Source of the DNA: Gymnothorax reevesii
Taxonomy: Eukaryota; Chordata; Actinopteri; Anguilliformes; Muraenidae
Direction of reading: 5' to 3'
NCBI GenBank assembly: GCA_029721435.1
Contig: CM056578.1
Location: 17,522,911-17,586,910 of the forward strand
Length of the DNA stretch: 64,000 bases
A program made the position numbers and the translations under genes. Shown here piece after piece: positions 13,431-26,520 of the stretch (within the stretch, counting starts at the first letter, position 1; each line of letters starts with the position of its first letter). Under the pieces are notes generated by a model. The model ran no database searches and was not told the DNA's origin. It saw only the letters and a list, made by a program, of their open reading frames with translations.

Positions 13431-16420
13431 AACCAGATTGTATACGGTCGAAAGAATTGAAAACATCTTAAACTAGCTTGAAAGTGAAGTTTCATCAAGG
13501 GTTTCATGGAAATATATAATCAAGATATAAATAGAAGAACATTGATATAAAGGAGAAGTGCAGAGCTGTACAGCACTGAGATATTTGTTGCCTCACTGAT
13601 CATCTCTAATGGCGATTACTTTTTTCCTTGATCACTCATCTCGAAGCAAATTTTACTCAAAAGTTTACTCGTATGCGGCAGGCAACAAAACCAACTGTAG
13701 ATTAGTTTTTTTAATTGAAAACACAGTTGAACATTTTTGCCTTTAATATCTAACATTTATAATGTAATGTAATATATAATTTAGATAGCATATCCTATCC
13801 TCATTATACCTTAACAAAGGTATTTGTGATACTTCGTTTTTGCAATGAGCATGAATGGAGATTTTTGGTTTAGAGTAAAATAAACCAGTCTGAACAATAC
13901 TTAACTCTCCGAAGACTAGGTTTTTGTCAGAATTGATTTTTCAAAGTTTAAAGTCAATATTACATACCTCTGCCTTTAGTGGCTGTTATGCAAACATTTG
14001 GATGTTCAGTTAGGAGGAATCTAATTGCATGTTTCTGTGGCAGTGGGGATGTTCTGATGGGTCTACTATCACTGTCTGAGGTGTGCCCCCTAAATAAAGC
14101 AGCTGAATTTTGGGGCTGTGGAAAAGATACTCTGACCATTGTTCAACAACTGGACTCTTTCTCTGATTCTCGTGGTATGAACTTCCTTGCTCTTTGAGAA
14201 TGTCCATCAGCCAGAAACTGTGGCAGCAGCAGTTGAAGAGTCAAAGACTACACCCTTTGATGCCAGGAATACCCAGAATGCTCCTCTCGGACTGACTCAG
14301 TTCAGGAAGTTGGGAGAAGCGAGATGGGATCAGGTCTCCCTTTGTATTAGCAGATGACTCAGTACTTAGGGTGCCATTAGAGGTGAAGAGGATGATTCAG
14401 TCAAAAGCCCCTCTGGGCCCCTGAACACTGGAAGAGATACTGATCTCTGGAAATATTGAGGCTGATTGTTTGGCCTGCAGCTATCTGTGGTACCTTCTAC
14501 AGGCAGGGCATAGCCTGATAGTGATTCACACTGTGGAGATAGAAGTTACCAAAAAGTCTTGTCTGTGGATTGGTACCTTTTTACAGTAAGGTCCTTAGAA
14601 TATTTGAACACCATAACAAGCTAAATCATGATCATTTTCATGAAATTTCATCCTGACATAATGAATAAGTTATTCTGGAAATCGTGATTTGTTATTAGAG
14701 TGTGATATCAACCACCAAAACCATCAATACTGAGCTCATCGGAGTTGACCTATGTGGGCCAAGGGTCCATTTTTCAAAAATTCAGTTTACACAGAAGGAG
14801 CTGGATAAGCAACCGTTTTGTTGGCCCTAAATTTGGATAAAATTTGGTGGGTAGGTTGGTCATATTAAAAGCAAATTGTCTATCTCAAGTGGAGACATGG
14901 TGAAATCATTGCCTAAAATAAGGGTTCTGAAGGGTTTGTTTGTCCTGTGACCATTTCTGGGACCCCCCATGACCCCACTAATGATCTGGGGTCTCTGAGT
15001 TACAGTAATGCCATCATATTTGATGAAGAAGTTCCCAAAAAGCCTTCAAACACACAAATCTCAATTACCTTGAGTCCTGGACCCTCCAACATCCCAAAAA
15101 ACATGGAACAAAATCCAGTTTTAAAGGCTTAATATTGTACACAATGGAGCCAGTTTGGCATTTGTAAGCATTTTTTCCAGGAAAGGGGGCAATCAATGAC
15201 CGCTTTATCAATTTTTAGCCCTGTACCTTGAGTGTTATACTTTAATAAATGTTCTGCTACAATGCAGATGCAACCCCAATTTGAGGAATATTGATTTTTT
15301 TATTCATTTGCCATATTCAGTGCACATCTGCTCAGTCACATACAGAGTCAAACTCTCTGTTGTCGTACCAGTAACGGTGACTCAGTTAAAACTGGACTGA
15401 ACAGAACTAAAACAAAGAAACATGGCCATAAATGAAAAAGAGATGTGATGATGGGAAGATGGGAGAAAGAGAGGAGAAGAGGAAGGCTGAGATTTGTTGT
15501 ATTTCTCCTTTTTGCCTGGTGTGGGGAAGAGATGAAAGGAGTATTTTCCAACATCCGTTTTCACGACACAGAAAAAAGAAAATAGCAGCTGCTCCAGCCA
15601 GACATCTTTGTCTCAGATGAAACAAGACGCTACACTGGCTTGCTGCACATTAACTCAGATCTTAACTCAAACACTTTACTCAAACATGAAGAGTGTGAGA
15701 TGAATTAAGCAAAATGACGAGTCCTTTGCATACTAAAGTCACAGACAAATTTGTCTGGCTTACACACAATATTGTTCTCAGCTGGTTTCAGTAATATAAT
15801 GGGGCTTGTTATGTGATGCAGTGAGAAATTGTGCTAAAGAGGAGTTGATTTTATGCAGATTGTCCTCACTCTGCGGAAGAGCAGATTTAAAAATTTTAGA
15901 ACAGATGTCAAACGCAGCTGGGCTGATAATGTAGCTTTCCCCCTTGAGATAAAGTTACTGGAGTCAGCTGCAGTTCCAAGGAACATTTGTACGTCTAAAT
16001 TATGTCCGTGGGTTTTTGTAAACAATTGGAGAATGAAGTTTCATACCAAGTACACCCAAGTGCATATGCATGTGGGTGCGAGAACGAGAGAGGGGGGGTC
16101 AGGACAGTGATTGGGTATTTGTAGCCCTTTATTTCTGGTCCTACAATAAACGGAGACAGCAGGTAGGCTAAGTTGTAAAACATACTGTATACTGACTGTG
16201 TTTCCCCCAATACTGGCATGTTTGATAAGCTGTTTGTTCAGTTCATTGACCCTGTAGTGTTTTTTTTTTTATATATATATATATTTGTTTGGAGGGGTGT
16301 GGGATTATTTATTATGGTTAGTGGGTTATTACCAGCCACAAAGCGATGGCTGGTATTGTTTTCAGCTCTAGCAGTCCGTCGGCGGTAACAAAGGTCTTCG
16401 TAACCTCACCTTTCAATACT
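13430..16420. other. No gene recognised
   Basis: AT-rich non-coding sequence. The short TA run near 16270 is simple sequence. No exon or transposon end is supported. Confidence 0.35.
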
Positions 16421-17110
16421 TAATTATCTAATCCTTTTGCAGCGTACTCTGGCTGATTAGCAGCAGCTGCTATGACTAATTGGTAGAATGACTGTCAATA
16501 TTATTTTGATGGCATTGTTGTACATTGAATAACAAAATTATGGACTGTTTTGTTCTGCACATAATGACAGTGTAGAATGTCAAGATGTCTTTATAAATTC
16601 GGAACTGACGTACCTCATGAAACAGCACAGATTTGTATACAGAAACATGGATTTGCTCATACAGCAGATCGAAGAAAAATGTTTCATTTAGGGAGAAAAG
16701 TTCTGTTTTGGTCAATCATGAGAATTTAAAGAGGAGCAGCAGAAACATCAGATTTCATAAATGCTTTAGCTAATTAAGGTAATTAACTAATTAAGGCCAG
16801 AAATTAGTGTTAAAACCAGGGACAGATACAGTCCTCGTTGCCCACCTCTGGTCAAGGCCAAAGGCCGTTGTTAGGGCACAGCGGACAGCAGAGTGACGTT
16901 GTAAGAATCACGATAATCCAATTAAATGCAAAAAAAAAAAATCTGAAAGAGATGTAAGTCAATTAAATTCTTTTTTTTCTGCATTTATTCAGATTACTGC
17001 CGTAGAATGTCTCATCAATTAGTCTCCTTTGTCCCTCTCTATATTTGTTGTCCGCGAGCTGTTTATCATCTGATTCAGCTGATTTTTGTGGTAAGATGAG
17101 CGGTGAACTT
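16420..17110. other. Low-repeat stretch rich in TAATTA-type motifs
   Basis: Many TAATTA/CTAATTAAGG and CAATTAAAT motifs occur, for example near 16480, 16770-16795 and 16915-16990, together with CTGATTAGCAG. There are few repeats. This is the texture of vertebrate conserved non-coding DNA bound by homeodomain proteins, but composition alone could produce it. Confidence 0.2.
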
Positions 17111-17289
17111 TTTTTTTTCATTGCAGGTCATGTGTTGGTCTCGCTTATTCACTCAATAAACAGTTTTGATTGTTCATCAGGAACAGCTTGAGAGCAATAA
17201 TGCGGAGAAGTGTGAGGTTACTGAATGTCTCCTGAATATCTGACTGCATACCACTGGTTGTCAGTTGTGTGTATGAGTGAATGTTTGTA

Positions 17290-17540
17290 TCCGTGTGGTC
17301 AGCGTATACCCACCCTTGTGGGGACAAAATGTACCCATAAGGGATGCAATACCAGATTTCTTAATCTTTATAGGGATATTTTCTGGTCCCCATACAGAAA
17401 TTGAGCTGTTTGGGTTACCGTTAGGTTTAAGGTTAGGGTCAAGCATGTACTGTTTATTCTTAAGGTCAGGGAAGGGGGCAAGGGAATGAATGTAAGTCTA
17501 CAGGATGTCCCCAAAAGACATGAAAACATAACGTGTGTAT
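17290..17540 (+). repeat. Fish-type GTGGGGACAAAATGT repeat, copy A
   Basis: It contains TTGTGGGGACAAAATGT, TCTGGTCCCCATA, GAGCTGTTTGGG, then GTTAGGTTTAAGGTTAGGG and GTCTACAGGATGTCCCC. Related pieces recur at 25.2-25.5, 40.2-40.3 and 43.1-43.2 kb, several of them beside a GT run. The class of the repeat is not known to me. The GTTAGG words are telomere-like only by resemblance. Confidence 0.6.
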
Positions 17541-18930
17541 TTTTGTTTGCAAGAACCGCCAGATTGCAGATGTTTTACACTGGAAACATTCCAAAATCAA
17601 TGTTACACGTCCTGTAATCCTGAGTATCATACTGTGTCTGTATGTCTGTCTGTCAATTAATTCCATAACTTTTGAATGATACACTGGAGATTGATTAAAC
17701 TTGGAAGGTATATAGTTTGAGTGAATATTTATCTTGGGATTGAAAATTGGCTGTGTAATCACATCTTCAGATGGTTGCTAGTTTATTTTTTGCCATCATT
17801 TACAACAAATGATCTTCTGAAGAGGCAAAAGGGATGATTTGGAATTGTTTTTCATTTTTTGTGACAGAGAGAGTTGGCAGCCTATACCATCATTTTTTTG
17901 TTGGTGTTTTCTGTGGGGCATAGTAGAATTGAATACTCGTGGCTCAGAAATGGAGAGAAGGTGGGAGAGGGAAGATATGGGCTCAAATGAGTTGCACCAC
18001 AGAGAAAGCTTTTGGGTAAATTCCAAAATTTACTGCTATACCCTGATTATCATTTCCTTGCTTGTTAACAAAGTCCCCAACCCACCCAGTTACTGATTTT
18101 GGTCTACTTTCTATTTCACCCATGCATTGCCAAGACAATCACATTGGCAACACAATCCTGACACGCTGTCTCTCCAATAAAGCTTGCATCAGTCAGAGTG
18201 AGAGGGAGGTTTATACACTATCAACCAACTGTCCAGAAATTAGATGATTGTTATCACTGAAGTATTATTCTTGCCATGTTTTTCGTGTTCCTGCTTTCAG
18301 CCTACAATCTTTGGCAACGCAAGTGTACAAAAACTGTTGTGCCAGTTAAGCCATTTTTGAATTTCTATTTCAGAGGAAAGGAGATATAAAATGTATGAGT
18401 GAACAAAAGAGGGAGCAAGTGAGAAAGGTAGAGAGGCCTGTAACTCTGCCACTGCTCATGTCTCTTGAACAGACACAGGCCCGGTGAGGCTACTTAACCA
18501 CTTATCACAGTCAGACCACTGTCTACAAACCCTAGGGAAGCTGGCAGCCGCCACATGGTTCAGCGGTTAGCGCCTGTTTACATCTGTCTGCAGCAGGGCC
18601 TTTCCAGGGAAGCCGCGGAGAGACGGAAGTCACTAGGAGATGCAGACAGCATGAAGTCTGGGACCCCTGATCTGAAATGTGTAGTTCTTAGCAAAAATCT
18701 TGTCAGCTGTTGCTTACAAGACCTTTCCCAACCCCGTCCATACAGAAGAATGTTTTTTTTATGCCGCCATGCTGCTATTTTGTCAGTAAGCCCCTTGACT
18801 TCTGTGACTGCTGTGTGATTGAGAATGCATGCGCCTGCCAGTGTTTGTATGTGTTATTGTGTGAGAGAGCTTATCTGTTTGTTTGCATATGCCCGTGCTT
18901 GTTTGTGCCTGTCTGAGTGAGTATGTGAAT
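17540..18930. other. No gene recognised
   Basis: Non-coding. A tRNA-like scrap (TGGTTCAGCGGTTAGCGC) lies at about 18555 but has no matching B box, so no RNA gene is called. Confidence 0.35.
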
Positions 18931-18934
18931 TCCT

Positions 18935-18956
18935 TCCAGTGTGTGTGCGCGCGCGC

Positions 18957-18991
<35 letters not shown>

Positions 18992-18995
18992 GGGG
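18935..18995. repeat. (GT)n/(GC)n microsatellite
   Basis: GT, then GCGCGCGC, then about 15 GT units ending in a G run. Confidence 0.95.
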
Positions 18996-19491
18996 GGTAT
19001 TGCACCAAGATTGAATGTTTTGGGTGGAGGAGCTGTTGTAAACTGTAACCTTCAGTTCATTGGGTCAGGGCAGTCATAGTAATGCAATGAAGTATGCTGT
19101 TCCTCTCATTATGGTACATCAAATGGGGGGTGACTTCAGCAGAATGTGCCATTAGTCTTACTTCTCTCAGAGAACTTTACTTTTTTTTAAAAAAATAAAA
19201 ATAAAAATAAATAAATAAATGAGAGCAAATCGTAGATGATTGCATGGACCACCACCGTACTCCCTGGCCATGTAACTTAGCATTATTTTCAACATTCTGT
19301 AATCGAGGCCACTACAAGCAAGAAGCCAGGCCGAATTTATCAGAAACAATGACACAGTCACAATCCTCAGAGCACAGAACTGTCCTTGGATATAACCATA
19401 GCTGCCAAATACTTAAAAGAAAGTGCCACTCAGTACTGAAGAGAGTCTCCCTTGTTGTTTTGGTCATTCTTGGCTTTATATTGCAGAAAAT

Positions 19492-19527
19492 CAATCAATG
19501 GATCAATATTATTTGATCCATTGATTG
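19492..19527. repeat. Perfect 15-bp inverted repeat
   Basis: CAATCAATGGATCAA (19492-19506) and its exact reverse complement (19513-19527) are separated by a six-base TATTAT loop. It lies just upstream of the LINE remnant. Confidence 0.85.
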
Positions 19528-19679
19528 TTTAATAAATGGTTGACTGAGCAATGCTCTGCCAATGATAAAATTGATTCGCTATGCCAAGCTTTGGATTTGA
19601 AGCAGGTCATGTGGACATCCAGGTGGATAACAGGAAGTAATCATCCCAGGCCCTACTCCTAGTCCCAACAATGTGTAAT

Positions 19680-21541
19680 TCCCATTGGAGAAAGACTGTA
19701 GGACAGATAAATTACAGAAGGGGCAAAAAAGAAACCTTAAGCGCTTCTTTCAGAACTGTAGCAGAAAAAGTTAAGTCAAAGAGCAGGTTAAGTGCATAAA
19801 GAATAAATATAGATCGCTGCTATATGATAACAAGAATATTGTGGATACCTTAAACAGTTAGATTGTTGAGAATTTTACCTCAGAGCAAGTTTTTATTCGG
19901 CCAGAGGGCATATCCAATGCTCAGGATCATTTAGCGGAAATTGAAGTTAGGGATAACGAAGTATTAGACAAGTTGTATAAACTAAAGGCAGATAAAGCGG
20001 CGGGTCCTGATGGCTTATATCCTAGAGTGCTCAGGGAAGTTCGTGAGATCATCTTTAAGCCCCTATCCACCATCTGCAGACGGTCTTTAGAAACTGGAGA
20101 AATGCCAAATAATTGGAAGCAGGGAAATATAACTCCACTATGTAAGAAAGGGGACCATACTGAGCCAGGAAATTACAGACCAGTCAGTTTTACTTGCATT
20201 GCATGCAAAATACTGAAATCTGTCATAAAAGATGAGCTGGACTTATTTTTTGAATGTAATAATATCTTGAGGGACAGCTAATATGGTTTCCGTAAGAGAA
20301 GGTCATGCCTGACAAACCCTCTGGAATTTTAATGAAGAGGCCATCAAGATTTCTGACCAGAGCAGAGCTCATGACATCATATACTTGGATTTTCAGAAAG
20401 CATCTGATACAGTACCACATGAGAGACTAATTTTTAAAATGAGCTCCAATGGAGTTACAGGAGGTGTTCTGAAGTTGATTCAATACTGGTTACAATACAC
20501 AACACAAAAAGTGGTGGTCAGTGGTATCTAATCTGAGCTAGGTATGGTGGGGAGTGGCGTCCCCCAGGGATCGGTGTTGGGACCCCTGCTGTTCCTCATC
20601 TACATTAATGACCTTGATAGGAATATTGAGAGCAAATTAGTTAAATTTGCAGATGATACTAAATTGGGAGGTTTGCCAAATAGTCCACTAATGTGATTCA
20701 GGATGATTTGGATAGAATCCAGAATTGGGCAGAAATATGGCAAATGAAATTTAATGTAGCGAAATGTAAAGTTGTACATACGTATATATAATAAATATTG
20801 GACAGGATTACGTCATGGGAGGTTTAAAACTGGAATGTGCTCCACAGGAAAAAGATCTGGGAGTGGTTGTTGACAAAACCCTCACAGATTCTAGCCATTG
20901 TGCTGTAGCAGTTAAAGAAAGCCAATCGGATGCTGGGATACATTGCCAAAAGTATTGAATGCAAATCCAAGGAGGTGACGCATCTTTTGTACAACACATT
21001 CGTCAGACCTCATCTGGAGTATTGTGTACAGTTCTGGGGACCATACTTTAAGAAAGATATAGAGGCTCTAGAAAAAGTTCAGAGAAGAGCCACTAAGCTA
21101 ATTCCGGGTATAAAAGATGAAAGCTATGAAAGAAGATGAAGATCCTTAATCTCTTTAGTCTTCAGAAAATGGTACTTAGGGGTGATTTGATTGAGGTCTT
21201 TAATATGTTAAAGGGATTAACAAAGTGAATTATGTAGGATTTCTTCGACTAAGTGTTGTTAGTAGAACTTGGGGCCACAAATGAAAGTTGACCAAAGGTA
21301 AATTTAGCACTGGTATTCGGAAATATTTCTTCACCCAAAGGGTAATTTCGATGTGGAATATCTTGCCTGACCATATTGTTGAGGCGGACACCTTGGGAGT
21401 TTTCAAGAGGAGGCATGACTACAAGCTAGATACCATTGCATCATTGAGTATCTGAAGTGATATATTCACAATAGTATAAAGAAACTTGCGAGCCTAGTTG
21501 GGCTGAACAGCCTGTTCTCGCCATTCATGTTATGTTATGTT
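19680..21541 (+). mobile_element. CR1-like non-LTR retrotransposon (LINE), 5'-truncated and decayed
   Basis: Reverse-transcriptase blocks appear in order in shifting frames. They are ADKAAGPDGLYPRVL (from about 19985), NYRPVSFTC (about 20170), DIIYLDFQKASDTVPHERL (about 20375), [20 protein letters not shown] (about 20555) and the catalytic FADDTKLGG (about 20647). A C-terminal block (RPHLEYCVQFWGPY, about 21005) and the 3' tail follow. A TAA at about 20279 replaces an expected Gln codon, and several frameshifts follow. The tail ends in CAGCCTGTTCTCGCC and a short ATGTT repeat, as in CR1-type elements. The endonuclease half is missing, so the copy cannot move on its own. Confidence 0.8.
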
Positions 21542-21659
21542 AGGTGCCCAATGATTTTCTGTCAACTTCCAACGAAAATTGGCAACAGCGTGTTGACTAT
21601 TCATAGGGCAAGACTAAATTCAGTGCTTTCATTCAACAAAAATCATTACATTCAAGTAA

Positions 21660-21995
21660 TTTGGGCAGCACAAGGCATGTAGGCTGTGGGTAGCACAGTT
21701 GCCTCACTGCAAGGGGATTTTAGGTTTGAATTCAGCCTGGGCCATTTCTGTGTAGTTCTCGCTATATCAACTAGGGTTTCCGATTGGTCCCTCAGTTTCA
21801 GTCCAAAGACATGCATGCTAGACAAACTGTAGACTCTAAATTGTCCACCCTAGTTCCGCAAGAGTTTGTGTGCCCAGAGATTGGTGAACTGCATGGGTGG
21901 TGTTCCTGCCTCTTATCCTTTTGCTGCTGGGATAGACTCCAGACCTCCAGCAACCCTGACTAGGAATTAGCAGGGAAAATAATAGATGAATGGAT
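21660..21995 (+). repeat. SINE-like dispersed repeat, copy 1
   Basis: The order GTAGCACAGTTGCCTCACTG, a B-box-like GGTTTGAATTC, TTTCTGTGTAG, TCCAAAGACATGCATG, ACTCTAAATTGTCC, then GCTGGGATAGACTCCAG and AATGGAT is a dispersed fish repeat pattern with a tRNA-like head. Further degraded copies lie near 37965 and 47090. Confidence 0.6.
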
Positions 21996-22560
21996 AAACC
22001 ATAGAATTCCAAAACGGTAAAATAGACATAACTACCAAGCATATGTGTTAAACTATTAGCCATATTGGGTAAGACTTCCACTGCTGTCATTTACCAGCCT
22101 GTGTAGAATTCTATGGTCTTACTTTTTTGATGTGAATGCCTTTCTGAATAGTGTTTTAGTCTAATACAAGATGTTGTCCATTATTAGCGAATTCCAGATC
22201 ACAGTATTGTATGACATTGTCTAATCTACTGTTGTTAATTTTATGGGGAAACCTTACCCCAGTCAGGAATAAGGGCCCAAGAAAACCTGAAGTGTGTGGA
22301 GTGTGCGGCACAGATGCATTACCTGAGAAACTCAGAGCATTTCATTGTGGATGTTTAGAGGTTCATTGTGGGCTGGCAGAAGAATAAACAGAGATGAGTA
22401 TTCAGCAATGTATGCAAGTGATATCAGGCCCATCTCCTAGACAGATATCTTGATGTGTCTTGTTTAAGCTTGTCTGATTTTTTTCACACTCACGCAAGGA
22501 CTGCCAGATCCAGTTTTGCAATTGACAGACAAGCCAGACGAATCGTTTTTCCATATAGAT

Positions 22561-22586
22561 ACTCAGACACACTCACGCGCACACAC

Positions 22587-22625
<39 letters not shown>

Positions 22626-22695
22626 GACATGCACGCGCACACACACACACACGCACGCCCACATGCACACACACACACGCACACACCCACACCCA

Positions 22696-22735
<40 letters not shown>

Positions 22736-22832
22736 GACATGCACGCACACACACACACACACGCACGCCCACATGCACACACACACACACACGCACACAC
22801 CCACACCCACACACACACACACACACACACAC
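22561..22832. repeat. Long compound (CA)n array with higher-order duplication
   Basis: The CA repeat is interrupted by GCACAGACATGCACGC, ACGCACGCCCACATGCAC and CACCCACACCCACAC. This series of interruptions occurs twice, about 110 bp apart, so the array contains a duplicated higher-order unit. All open frames across it, on either strand, are artefacts. Confidence 0.95.
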
Positions 22833-22839
22833 AAATAAG

Positions 22840-24645
22840 CAAAAGCTGGCAAGCAAAGTCAAGTTAAATGCAGAAATTAACGCGGAACACACCAACAGCT
22901 GAAATTTGCTGCATTAAATTGAGGATTACGTCATGTTAAATGAATGATGGTTACAAGACAGGAAAATGATGAAATATTTATTGTTGCTTAATCACATGTT
23001 GAATTTCTCAATAGCTATACATATGTTTCCCCAGCACAGCTCTCAACCACATTAACCCTTCAGGGTTTGTGCTCAACAATACTTGTACTGTATGTGATCA
23101 GGGAATTTATCACAAAATGTTACAATGTTGGTAATATTATCAATCAATCAATCCATCAATCAATCAATCATCAATTGAAATCAGTGTAGTTTTAGCACAC
23201 AAAGCTGTACAATCATTCCAAATGAGAAAGCCACTCTTGTACGTCAAAAAAGCAGAACAAATGAAGAGTTTGTTTCCAAACTGCAATATATCCATTTTAC
23301 TCATTTTGAGTAAATCAACTTTTTCTATGTTGGTGACAAATCCATTTTATACAAAAACAAAATCTTTGACCATGAAAAAATACACCTTATAGTATGGATT
23401 TCCAAAAACAGATTTTTGCACCATGTGTAAGAAGCACAGGGCTATCGCTCTCTGGTATTATCTAAATTTTCATCATTTTGGCTCTTATTGCGTTTTGGGA
23501 ACAAACTCTTAAAATTTTTTCTTTTGCTCTGTACAAGGTGGGAATGCTATTTAGTATTTGTTACCATAGCACAGCAATAGAAGTCAGTAAGTATTTGTTT
23601 ACATTCTTGTATTTATCGCCTCATCTCATCACCCTGAACTCAGTAAAACGTCCTGCAACAGTCAGGATGTTGTAAGACTCGGACGAAGGCTTTCTGAATG
23701 TGTCACATAGATTATTTCCATACAGAGGCCTTTAAAAAGCCGGATGGGTTTTTCGTTTTTCTTTTCTTTCTTTTTTCGCAAAGCAGCGGAAACATCAGCC
23801 GCCGGAAACTGTAAATCTGTTGACCGTGTGGTTCTTGGGTCACATCCCATAAGGGACAAATGCCTCAGACAAAACGGCATCGGTATCAAGCTCAGCCCGG
23901 AAGCCATGGCTTCTTGATCATTTTACGCAGTGGTCATGCCTGAGCCTCTGTGTCCGCGTCACTGGCGAAGTTTGTTTGTTTTGAGAGTCTATTCAGCACA
24001 CCATTCATAAACTCGCCACAGAAATTAATAGACATAGTAGCATGAATAGTATTAACACTATATAAAAATTATTTGTAATAACCAACAGTATTTGAAGTAG
24101 TGTGAGCTGTCTGCAGTTGAACCAAAAGTTTGCTTAATGCCATGGGGTGGGGGGTATAAGGCCGCATTGGAAAACAACTCAGAAATGGTTTGTATTTTGC
24201 ATGTTGTACCACAAACTGAGATGAGCAGGAAATCACAACTGTGCACCTGGAGAGCCAGTGGGGTGAGAGTTTCAAGTATGTTCAGGGTTAGAGGGAAAAC
24301 CAGCTGAGCCTATGACCTCAAACTGTCTGCAGTGCATTATATCATTGAAAGACTCAAATGACCTGAGCAAGAAATATACTTACTTAGTATAGCAACTGTG
24401 AGGTGTGTACTGTATTTGCGGCAAATTGAAGAATCGATTAATTTTTATTGCTTTTCCAGTGAGGCACGAGTGGAAATAAAGAAAAGCGCGTGGCACTGTA
24501 ATCCTGACGCGCACCGCGTAAAAATGCGCCGAGCACTTCAGTAATAACGCAGTGATAACAAACAGCTGTTTATGATGTGTACAGTGACACTTGACCTGTT
24601 CTTTTGGGTGTGGTCAATAGCCTACATAAAGCCAAAAAAAAAAAA
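22840..24645. other. No gene recognised; (ATCA)n tract
   Basis: A CAATCAATCAATC run occupies about 23140-23172. The rest is AT-rich and unassigned. Confidence 0.35.
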
Positions 24646-24649
24646 AATG

Positions 24650-24885
24650 ATAAAATGCTACTGCATCAAGAAAATGGAACAGCTTGTGGCACAGGAGAGA
24701 GAAAAAGAGCCATTGGCATGTTACGGGCAGGTCTCAGCCGCCGAGAGGTGGGGCCTGGGGCGTCATTTGCACTGTCACCGTTCAACAATCAGTCGGCAGT
24801 CTGTCCGAGAACGGAGCACAAGCACTGTCACTAACCAACCCATAACTGCGTTGGGTTTTCAGTGTCACTGGAGAGTGTTTTAAAG
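24650..24885 (+). pseudogene. Tc1-like transposase N-terminal (HTH) remnant
   Basis: One frame reads ERKRAIGMLRAGLSRREV. After a frameshift another reads GRHLHCHRSTISRQSVRER. Together they recall the first helix-turn-helix of Tc1/mariner transposases, which recognises the element ends. No catalytic part follows. The family differs from the copy at 47.56 kb. Confidence 0.6.
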
Positions 24886-25217
24886 GTGGAAGTATACCAT
24901 ACAGAATGAGAATTAGGCTTAATCTGTTAAAGTCCTGCGTGGTAAACTACCATCGTACCTTTTGGGAAGGCTCTCGTCTCGATGTACTGGCAGGCTGCTT
25001 AGTCTGAGAGTAAATCATAACTAAACTGTGAAACGAATTGGGAAGAGTCTGTGAGTGCCCTCGTTAATATTCTAAGCTGCAGAGGGGAGTTCAAAATAGA
25101 GACTCACTGTCAGTGAATCATGCCATAATAATCTTACAAAACACCTACTGATAAAATCCAACCAGAAAATCAATCAAATATGAAGATTTAACAAATTTAG
25201 CAAATTTTTTTACTTAC

Positions 25218-25475
25218 TCGTGTGTGTGTGTTTGTGCGTGCGCGGGCTTGTCTTTCTATACTTGCGTGAACGAACTCTTGAGAAACCAGATGGTGTGAGG
25301 ACCTTTTGGGTTCTGATGCCATTTTGGGTGGTCTTCACATCGGATTATGAGAGTTACATCTAATTGGTCAAAGTAAATTGCGGTGAGGTTAAGGGTGAGG
25401 TTAAGGTCGAGCAAAATTTGGTAGTGGTTGAGGTTTGGGAAAGGTTGCGCAGAATGAAAGTCAGTCCATACAGTA
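25218..25475. repeat. GT run plus GTTAGG-type fish repeat, copy B
   Basis: After a short GT run (25219-25233) the sequence has GTGAGGACCTTTTGGGT, GGTGAGGTTAAGGGTGAGG, TTGAGGTTTGGGAAAGG and AATGAAAGTCAGTCCAT. The word order matches copy A at 17.3 kb but is diverged. Confidence 0.45.
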
Positions 25476-26099
25476 TGCCACAAGTATAGCAATACAAGTG
25501 TGTGAGAGTGTAACCATCCACAGTGTAGAACCTGAGTATTTGATTGAGCTCACAACATATGTCAAAAATAATATTGTTGGAGCGCATGCTCATCATGCAT
25601 GTAAAATCTGGATGTTTGGTTGATCTGGTGCAGCCCAGAGCCAGAAGTAAACTTTTATAATCCTACAGCCTGCCGGTGAGAGTGGCATCCTTTGTTCTGT
25701 TCACAGCAGGAAGCCGGAGCCATTACGTCCAGGCTGCCCAGTGTTCCTCGGAGTTATATTACGGTCCCCAATGAAGTTAAAGCCCAGTTCCATTAATCTT
25801 CTTAAAACAATCTAAATCTCTGTGAAATTCATAATATGTTTATGTTCAATATAAGAAACCACTTATATATTTATAACACAATTGGACTATAATACTCCAT
25901 TTTAAGGCTTTTCCATGTTAACTGCATCATTTTAGCCCATATTCCTATCATGTTTGGTCTTTTTATTCTCGGGGGAGTCCAAGGAGTTGAATGGAACATT
26001 TTTCATTTCCCTTGAAATTATGGTTCATCTTGTTTGTAAGATTCATATGGGCAACTACCCTAGCCTCCTCTCTATGCAAATTAATCTTATCACCTAAGC

Positions 26100-26520
26100 G
26101 AGTAAAACTCTGATTCGGCCACCCCTTCCTCTACCTTGTTCGGAGGTGTGGTTTGGAATCTTTAAAGGTAAGAGCTTCTAACTGGAAGGTCTCTCTTCTT
26201 CTCTCTTCTTTTCCGAAATCTGGCGCACGGAAGGTGAGTTACAGAAGCTCGCATTCCACCTCGTTCCGCCAGCTTAGGCCTGCGGATCTTGGTGGGCGGA
26301 GGGGGGGTGGCATCTGAGTTTCTCGGCCACGTGGTGAGACGGCTTTCGTTCTGCGTGGCCATTATCTTCTCCAGGTATGAAAATATAGTCTAAATGATAT
26401 GTAACTGGTAATTGGCTTAACGTTGCTTTTTTTAATTCAAGTTTGCGCCTACCTGGTAATTAAATTATTGTTATTCCTTTTCTAGCCTGCGTGGTCTCCG
26501 TGTCTTTTAATCTTTGACCA
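26100..26520 (+). promoter_or_regulatory. GC-richer stretch with splice-like signals
   Basis: This is a locally GC-rich, CpG-bearing block. Donor-like sites occur at GGAAG|GTGAGT (about 26233) and CTCCAG|GTATGA (about 26373), and an acceptor-like CCTTTTCTAG ends at about 26486. It could be a non-coding first exon or an LTR/UTR piece. No coding frame is supported. Confidence 0.2.

Noticed and set aside
17400..17440. Interstitial telomere repeat (GTTAGG words)
   Set aside because: The words are irregular and part of a dispersed repeat seen four times, not a TTAGGG array.
18540..18620. tRNA-like TGGTTCAGCGGTTAGCGC
   Set aside because: No B box and no cloverleaf follow, so neither a tRNA gene nor a SINE can be supported.
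22455..22902. Several long frames on both strands
   Set aside because: They encode only Thr-His or Cys-Val repeats from the CA microsatellite. The same applies at 3.7, 11.7, 35.8 and 61.6 kb.
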